A DNA stretch of 10,371 nt. Source: Firmicutes bacterium CAG:449 (lineage in GTDB: Bacteria; Bacillota_I; Bacilli_A; RFN20; CAG-449). The stretch spans positions 5,084 to 15,454 of the forward strand of contig FR889461.1 in NCBI GenBank assembly GCA_000432895.1, given 5' to 3'. A program made the position numbers and the translations under genes. Under the pieces are notes generated by a model that made no database searches, had not been told where the DNA came from, and saw nothing but the letters and a program-made list of their open reading frames with translations. Positions 5,941 to 10,371 of the stretch are shown in pieces. Each line of letters begins with the position of its first letter. The first letter of the stretch is position 1.

Positions 5941-7518
5941 ATGAAAAATAAAATTAATTTGTTACTTATGTTATTCTTGTTTACAGGATGCTCATCAATG
6001 GATACATCTTCAAATAATACAAATGAACATGAACATACATACTCAGAAACTTGGTCTAAAGATGGTGTATATCATTGGCACGAGTCAACATGTGAACATG
6101 AAATTATTATTGATAAAGCTGAACATGATTATGATGAAGGAAAAATTACCAAAAAAGCAACTTGCAAAGAAAATGGAATAAAGACATATACATGTAAAGT
6201 TTGTGAATTTAAAAAAACTGAAGAATTACCACTTCTTGAACATGACTTTGAAACTACTTATCGAAGTGATGACGATTATCATTGGTACGAATGTAAAAAT
6301 TGTGATACAAGAAAAGATCAAGCAAGTCACGATTTTAATGTTTCTTATCAAGAAATTGATGGTGAACAATATAAAATTAAAACATGTAAAATTTGTAATA
6401 AAGTTGTGCAAGGAAAATTAGGACTAACTAAATTAACCTCATTAAGTGATAAAGTTACTGATAAAGGTGGCTATGTAACTCCTCAATTTAATAGAAGTTG
6501 CTTAAATAGTGAATTTACTTTAAATGGTTTTAAAATCGAAGATGGAATTAGTATGCATCCAAGTGAGAACGATGGCTTTATTACATTTGATATTTCTTCT
6601 TATGAATATGATACTTTTGTTTCAACAATAGGAAAAACTGATCAACAAAAAGATTGTAATGTTCGTTTCAAAGTAATCGTGGATGATTTGATTAAATATG
6701 AATCACCATTAATTAAAAATGCCGAGGAGGAATATATAGAAGTAGATATAAAAGACGCTAAAAAATTATCTTTATGTGTTAGTAATGGAGGAGATAGTTT
6801 TAGTTTTGATGAATCAGTCTTTGCTTATCCGACATTAATTAATAAAGTTAATTTAGATGTTGTTGATTTAACTTTAGAAAATCTTCCATATGTACAAAAA
6901 GTTAATCAAGATTTATCTTTAGACAATGTTAGTGCAATTGTTAAATATAATACAGGTGCTTTTAAAAGAATAAATAAAGATGAGTTTACTATTGCAAATT
7001 ATGATAAAACTTTATTAGGTAAACAAAATATAAATATTACTTATAATGATAAAGAATTTACTCATGAATTATTAAATTCAGAAGATAATATTTATTTAAA
7101 TACTATTCAAGATAAATTTGTAGAACAAAATTCATATTTTACTCCTACTATTGGAGAAGATTGTGATGATCAAACTCAATTTGCTATTGGTGGATATATC
7201 TTTGATAATGGTATATGTATTCATCCAAAAGGAAATGAAGATCCAGGATTTATTAAAATTGATTTAAGTGAAATTAACTATGGTAAATTCCATACAGTAC
7301 TTGGTAAAACAAGAAAAGGTATAGCTTATGATTTAACTTTTAATATTTATGGTGATGAAGAAGTTCTCTTTACTAAAATATTAAGACCAGGACAATTTGA
7401 AACTGTTGATTTAGATATTTCAACATATCAAACTCTAAAATTAGAAGTAAAAATAGGTAATGATAATACGATAACTTATGGTTCAAGTGGATTTGCTGAT
7501 ACTGTAATTTATAAATAA
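5941..7518 (+). CDS. Non-catalytic lipoprotein, His/Cys repeats + NPCBM / Ig-like / NPCBM
   Basis: With the start set at 5941 by GGAG and the signal MKNKINLLLMLFLFTGC (lipid Cys17), the protein has 525 residues. Residues ~29-158 are a His/Cys-rich repeat region: HEHTYSETWSKDGVYHWH with Cys51-Glu-His53, then the KATCKENGIKTYTCKVC type repeat common in Bacillota surface proteins. Three CxxC pairs are at 85/88, 118/121 and 149/152, with two YHW motifs. Residues ~163-300 are an NPCBM domain (LNGFKIEDGISMHP, YDTFVSTIGKTDQQ, SNGGDSFSFDES), ~305-378 an Ig-like domain, ~383-525 a second NPCBM (GICIHPKGNEDPGF, FHTVLGKTRKG). The last three domains match the preceding gene domain by domain, so the two are paralogues. 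It lies 78 bases downstream and ends before a strong terminator. Role inferred: surface glycan binding, with the N-terminal region as metal-stabilised stalk or separate binding unit. Confidence 0.85.
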   Translation: MKNKINLLLMLFLFTGCSSMDTSSNNTNEHEHTYSETWSKDGVYHWHESTCEHEIIIDKAEHDYDEGKITKKATCKENGIKTYTCKVCEFKKTEELPLLEHDFETTYRSDDDYHWYECKNCDTRKDQASHDFNVSYQEIDGEQYKIKTCKICNKVVQGKLGLTKLTSLSDKVTDKGGYVTPQFNRSCLNSEFTLNGFKIEDGISMHPSENDGFITFDISSYEYDTFVSTIGKTDQQKDCNVRFKVIVDDLIKYESPLIKNAEEEYIEVDIKDAKKLSLCVSNGGDSFSFDESVFAYPTLINKVNLDVVDLTLENLPYVQKVNQDLSLDNVSAIVKYNTGAFKRINKDEFTIANYDKTLLGKQNINITYNDKEFTHELLNSEDNIYLNTIQDKFVEQNSYFTPTIGEDCDDQTQFAIGGYIFDNGICIHPKGNEDPGFIKIDLSEINYGKFHTVLGKTRKGIAYDLTFNIYGDEEVLFTKILRPGQFETVDLDISTYQTLKLEVKIGNDNTITYGSSGFADTVIYK

Positions 7519-7521
7519 AAT

Positions 7522-7557
7522 AAAGAACTTTATAGGATAAAACTTATAAAGTTCTTT
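7522..7557. terminator. Intrinsic terminator, probably bidirectional
   Basis: AAAGAACTTTATA (7522-7534) pairs with TATAAAGTTCTTT (7545-7557), a 13-bp perfect stem around a short loop. The run of T reaches 7559 on the plus strand. On the minus strand the stem is followed by ATTTTATTT. It starts 4 bases after the lipoprotein-cluster stop and ends 4 bases before the convergent endonuclease stop, so one hairpin likely serves both transcripts. Confidence 0.85.
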
Positions 7558-7560
7558 TTG

Positions 7561-8214
7561 TTAAATAATAAAGCGAGATAAATAATATTTATTAATTAAA
7601 ATATTGTTTTGATTTGTTTGAGAAATGACTTTTTTATAATGATGAATTTCATCTTCTTGTGGCTTATATTTAATTGCCCATTCACGCATTGTAGAAATGT
7701 ATGGATATGGTAATGAATAAACAGTATGCATATATAAAATTGCTCTTGCAATATCACCTTTATCATAAACAGGTTCAAAAATTTTATTTGTATAATCAAT
7801 ATAACCAACTATTTCTTGATTATAAATTATTTTTTTTGCTTTATCTTTGTTTTTAACATTTCCAAAATAATTATTACCACGAGTAGAATTTACTATTTTT
7901 AATGATAAACGAAGATTAAATGGATCATATAATTTAGTTTGATTATCATTTACCCACGATAAACAATAAATATGTTCTAAATCATATAAATTAGCATCAT
8001 AATTATCTTCTTTATCTTGATATAAAATATAATATTTATTTTTTAAATCAAATAAACGATAGTAATTATTATTTGCAATTTTATAGTTTTTTTTAGTTGA
8101 TGATATTATTTTGTTTTCTACTATTTTAGGAATATATAAAGGAATAAAATTAATAGAAATTAGTAAAATGCCTAAAAATAATATAAATATTCTTCTTATT
8201 CTAAATTTGTCCAT
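7561..8214 (-). CDS. Membrane-anchored endonuclease I family nuclease
   Basis: This 217-residue protein has one N-terminal hydrophobic helix (about 9-30) after a basic RIRR stretch, so it is probably tethered with its catalytic part outside. The rest matches endonuclease I (EndA/NucM/Vvn type) nucleases, which cut DNA and RNA non-specifically. LEHIYCLSW at 79-87 corresponds to the EHVWPQSW block, keeping the metal ligand Glu80 and general base His81. DPFNLR (97-102) corresponds to DxHNLR, with Phe where His is common. VNSTRGNNYFGNV (108-120) keeps the Asn/Arg block, FEPVYDKGDIARAILYM (146-162) is the most diagnostic family string, and the C-terminal IxQxNxN pattern is at about 197-203. The protein is shorter than many relatives. 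It overlaps the upstream membrane-protein gene by 19 bases. Nucleic acid breakdown for nutrient scavenging is the likely role, as for surface nucleases of wall-less relatives (inference). Confidence 0.8.
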   Translation of the reverse strand: MDKFRIRRIFILFLGILLISINFIPLYIPKIVENKIISSTKKNYKIANNNYYRLFDLKNKYYILYQDKEDNYDANLYDLEHIYCLSWVNDNQTKLYDPFNLRLSLKIVNSTRGNNYFGNVKNKDKAKKIIYNQEIVGYIDYTNKIFEPVYDKGDIARAILYMHTVYSLPYPYISTMREWAIKYKPQEDEIHHYKKVISQTNQNNILINKYYLSRFII

Positions 8215-8522
8215 TTTTCTTCTAATATAAATTGCGCGAATGATATATAAAATAAGCCTCCATTATGAAGATAATCTTTATAATTATTAGAGGTTATTTT
8301 ATTCATTAGCATTTCATTATTGGGATTCATTTTGTTAATAAAATATAACATTATAATAAGTGGAATAATAATGAATAAAAACCATGCACTTAAATATAAA
8401 ATACAAAGCGAAATCATATTAATAAAAGTAAAAATAAATAGAATAATTAATAATTTCTTATATAGATTTATATATGTTTTTGAACGATCTTTTTGATATT
8501 TTTTAAAGAAATCTTGTAGCAT
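8196..8522 (-). CDS. Small two-helix membrane protein, unknown function
   Basis: I do not recognise a family for this 108-residue protein. It has a charged N-terminus (FFKKYQKDRSK), two closely spaced hydrophobic segments at about 22-44 and 46-63, and a soluble C-terminal ~45 residues ending FILEEKWTNLE. Both ends would lie on the same side of the membrane, probably the cytoplasm given the basic N-terminus. The start is well supported: AAGGAG (8533-8528) lies 5 bases before the ATG and a good promoter precedes it. The last 19 bases overlap the start of the endonuclease gene, so the two are co-transcribed and probably translationally coupled. A partner role for the anchored nuclease is a guess from position only. 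Confidence 0.7.
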   Translation of the reverse strand: MLQDFFKKYQKDRSKTYINLYKKLLIILFIFTFINMISLCILYLSAWFLFIIIPLIIMLYFINKMNPNNEMLMNKITSNNYKDYLHNGGLFYISFAQFILEEKWTNLE

Positions 8523-8540
8523 AAACTCTCCTTATTATTA

Positions 8541-8569
8541 ATCATACAATAAAAATATTATTTAAGCAA
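8541..8569 (-). promoter_or_regulatory. Promoter of the membrane-protein/endonuclease operon
   Basis: On the minus strand, TTGCTT (8569-8564) and TATGAT (8546-8541) are separated by exactly 17 bases, a good vegetative-sigma match. Transcription would begin near 8534, only about a dozen bases before the ATG, so the ribosome site is almost at the 5' end of the message. Confidence 0.5.
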
Positions 8570-8637
8570 ATTTATGAAATTATTGGATAGATACTATTTT
8601 TTTATAAAAAAATAATATACTAAATTTGGAGTTAACG

Positions 8638-9631
8638 ATAAAAAGAATTTTAAGTTATTACAAATTCTATAAATTTAAATTAGTTTTAGTAATTATTGTA
8701 AAAATAATTGTGATAGCTTTAGATTTAGTTATTCCATTTTTACTTTCTTTTATTTTAGATAAAATCTTACCTAATATTGATGTAAATAATTATTTAAATA
8801 TTATTTTTTTACTGATTTACAATCATCTTTATCTGCTTCTGAAAGAGTCTTTGAATTAATTGATATTGATAAAGAAAAAGAAGATGACATAAACTATGTT
8901 GAATTAAGTAAAATAGAAGGTAATATCTATTTTGAAAATGTGAAATTTTCTTATGTTAAAAATCATCCAATTATTAATTATTTAACTTTAAATGTTAAAA
9001 AAGGACAACAAATTGCAATTGTTGGACCAACTGGGGCAGGCAAAACGACAATTGTAAATTTATTAATGAGATTTTATGAAATAGATGATGGAGCAATTTA
9101 TTTAGATAAAATTAATATTAATAAAATAAAAAAATCAACTTTAAGAAAATCATTTGCTATGGTCTTACAAGAAACATGGTTATTTGAAGGAACAGTTTAT
9201 GATAATTTAACTTATGGAAATGAAAAAGTTAATCTAAATGAGGTAATTGAAGCTTGTAAAAAAAGTCATATTCATGAATATATTATTTCATTAAAAGATG
9301 GTTATAATACTGTTTTAAAAGAAGGTGGAGTTAATATTTCAAAAGGGCAAAAACAATTATTAACAATTGCTTAATGAATTCGGAAATGTTAATTCTTGAT
9401 GAAGCGACAAGTAATGTAGATACTAGAACAGAATTATATATTCAAGAAGAAATGAAATCATTAATGAAAAATAAAACTTGTTTTATTATTGCTCATCGTT
9501 TATCCACTATTAAAAATGCAGATAATATTTTAGTTTTAAATAATGGTGATATTGTTGAAAATGGAAACCATCAAACTTTAATGAAGAAAAAAGGAATATA
9601 TTATTCTTTATATAATTCACAATTTGATTAA
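8638..9631 (+). pseudogene. Decayed ABC exporter half-transporter (EfrB/LmrA-like)
   Basis: Three lesions break this gene. First, GGAG at 8628-8631 is followed after 6 bases by ATA AAA AGA at 8638, where relatives begin ATG-Lys-Lys/Arg-Ile-Leu. Second, the membrane domain stops after its first helix (ILSYYKFYKFKLVL...FILDKILPN) and the reading resumes in another frame near 8811 with DLQSSLSASERVFELID, the linker before the ATPase domain; about 250 residues are missing compared with a ~580-residue relative. Third, the ATPase domain runs to an in-frame TAA at 9372-9374 after GQKQLLTIA and continues in another frame as MNSEMLILDEATSNVDTRTE, consistent with loss of about 7 bases. Walker A GPTGAGKTT (9024-9050), an altered signature ISKGQ, Walker B, D-loop and H-loop (IAHRLSTI) are otherwise preserved, so decay is recent. 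The ATSNVDTRTE D-loop resembles subunit B of heterodimeric drug exporters. Its end overlaps the convergent regulator by 4 bases. Confidence 0.9.
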
Positions 9632-10371
9632 GATTTTTGCTTACGATATTCAGTTGGTGTCATGTCAACATATTTTTTAAATAATCTAATAAGAGCTTGG
9701 ACATCTTCTAAACCAATTTCACTTGCGATTTCGGTAAGTTTTTTTGATGTGTTGATTAATTCTTTACATGCTTTTCTAAATCTTAAAGCTTTAATATATT
9801 GAGCAATAGAATAACCAGTATATTCTTTAAAAACATTTTCTAAATAATTTGGAGTCATATTTACAAATTTAGAACAACTAATTAATGTTAATTTTTTTTG
9901 ATAATTATTAGAAATGTAGCTTATTAAATCATCAATATAATTTGGAGTTTTTTTAATAAGTAAGTATTCTTCATCTACTTTCTTTTTTAACTTCATTAAA
10001 ATATTATAAATAATATTAGAGGCAATTTGTTCATCAAATTTATCTTGTTTAATCATTTTATGAATTTCTTTAACTCCATTTTGAAATTTAATATCATCAT
10101 TATTTAAAGGAATTACTGGACCAATTGTTGATTTAATATATTGAAAAAAACTATTTAGATGAAGATTTTTAATATGAATAAAAATAATTTCAAAACCTTC
10201 TTCACCTGCCCATGTTTCATGCGGAACTAAACAATCAAGAAATAATAAGCAATCATTTTTATGATGATAACATTTATTTTCATAAATAATATTTCCACTT
10301 CCATTAATAACATAAGTAAGCATATAGTTTTCCATTTGTGAACGAATTAAATGATAATGTTTTCCTAATTT
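9628..10371 (-). CDS. AraC-family regulator, 5' end beyond the window
   Basis: The visible part is 247 residues plus stop. The frame stays open to the window edge, reading KLGKHYHLIRSQ before the Met at 10335; similar regulators have coding sequence there and no ribosome site precedes that Met, so the real start is probably outside. The N-terminal part is a cupin-like sensor (MLTYVINGSGNIIYENKCY, LLFLDCLVPHETWAGEEGFEIIFIHI). The C-terminal ~100 residues hold two helix-turn-helix units: LISCSKFVNMTPNYLENVFK, and LTEIASEIGLEDVQALIRLFKK, closing with DMTPTEYRKQ. It belongs to the same broad group as the regulator at 2011-2799 but is clearly not a recent copy. Its target is not visible; it converges on the ABC pseudogene with stops sharing TTAA (9628-9631). 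Anti-sense or read-through transcription between the two has no visible barrier. Confidence 0.85.
   Translation of the reverse strand, partial: KLGKHYHLIRSQMENYMLTYVINGSGNIIYENKCYHHKNDCLLFLDCLVPHETWAGEEGFEIIFIHIKNLHLNSFFQYIKSTIGPVIPLNNDDIKFQNGVKEIHKMIKQDKFDEQIASNIIYNILMKLKKKVDEEYLLIKKTPNYIDDLISYISNNYQKKLTLISCSKFVNMTPNYLENVFKEYTGYSIAQYIKALRFRKACKELINTSKKLTEIASEIGLEDVQALIRLFKKYVDMTPTEYRKQKS

Noticed and set aside
6203..6421. Short open frames on both strands (6203-6421 plus, 6226-6411 minus)
   Set aside because: They lie wholly within the His/Cys-rich lipoprotein gene in other frames and arise from AT-rich codon content.
7596..7808. 70-codon minus-strand open frame
   Set aside because: It is another frame of the endonuclease I gene, whose family motifs are in the longer frame.
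8583..8618. Promoter for the ABC remnant from TTGGAT (8583-8588) and TAATAT (8613-8618)
   Set aside because: The 24-base spacing is too long for a standard promoter.
8626..8637. TTG start at 8626 for the ABC gene remnant
   Set aside because: This TTG lies within the ribosome-site sequence TTTGGAG; family alignment places the start at 8638, now ATA, and the gene is broken further on anyway.
10333..10335. ATG at 10335 as the true start of the second AraC-type regulator
   Set aside because: The frame stays open to the window edge, no ribosome site precedes this ATG, and relatives have coding sequence upstream of this block.
1..10371. Mycoplasma-type genetic code (TGA as Trp)
   Set aside because: Tryptophans are TGG, and the NPCBM gene ends with TGA at 5860-5862 exactly at the end of its domain.

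Overview
The window is very AT-rich DNA from a low-GC Gram-positive-type bacterium. TGA acts as a stop (the gene ending at 5862 uses it) and tryptophan is TGG, so the standard bacterial code applies, not the mycoplasma code. Strong AGGAGG-type ribosome sites, three predicted lipoproteins and no LPXTG anchors fit a Bacillota or Mollicutes-related lineage (Erysipelotrichales, Acholeplasmatales or RF39-like, possibly gut-associated). The lineage is inference; no rRNA or tRNA is present to settle it.

Layout. 1-194: a possible 3' end of an upstream gene, then a ~100-bp imperfect inverted repeat resembling the end of an IS3-type element. 195-2799, minus strand: pepF (oligoendopeptidase F), preceded by an AraC-family regulator. 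2800-2891: a divergent regulatory gap. 2892-7518, plus strand: three lipoprotein genes. The first is a GH127-type (DUF1680) beta-L-arabinofuranosidase-like enzyme with its metal/thiolate catalytic residues intact. The next two are non-catalytic paralogues, each NPCBM / Ig-like / NPCBM; the second also carries a His/Cys-rich N-terminal repeat region. A strong, probably bidirectional terminator closes this cluster at 7522-7557.

7561-8522, minus strand: a small two-helix membrane protein overlapping a membrane-anchored endonuclease I. 8638-9631, plus strand: a decayed heterodimeric-type ABC exporter gene with a lost start codon, most of the membrane domain deleted and a frameshift before Walker B. 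9628-10371, minus strand: a second AraC-family regulator whose 5' end lies outside the window.

How it may work together (inference): the regulator at 2011-2799, with a glycan-sensing style N-terminus, probably controls the divergent lipoprotein cluster. That cluster looks like a surface device in which two tethered binding proteins hold an arabinose-containing glycan while the tethered GH127 enzyme trims it. No sugar transporter is visible here, so uptake must be encoded elsewhere. No CRISPR array, tRNA, rRNA or intact mobile element was found, and no gene-free stretch exceeds 300 bases.
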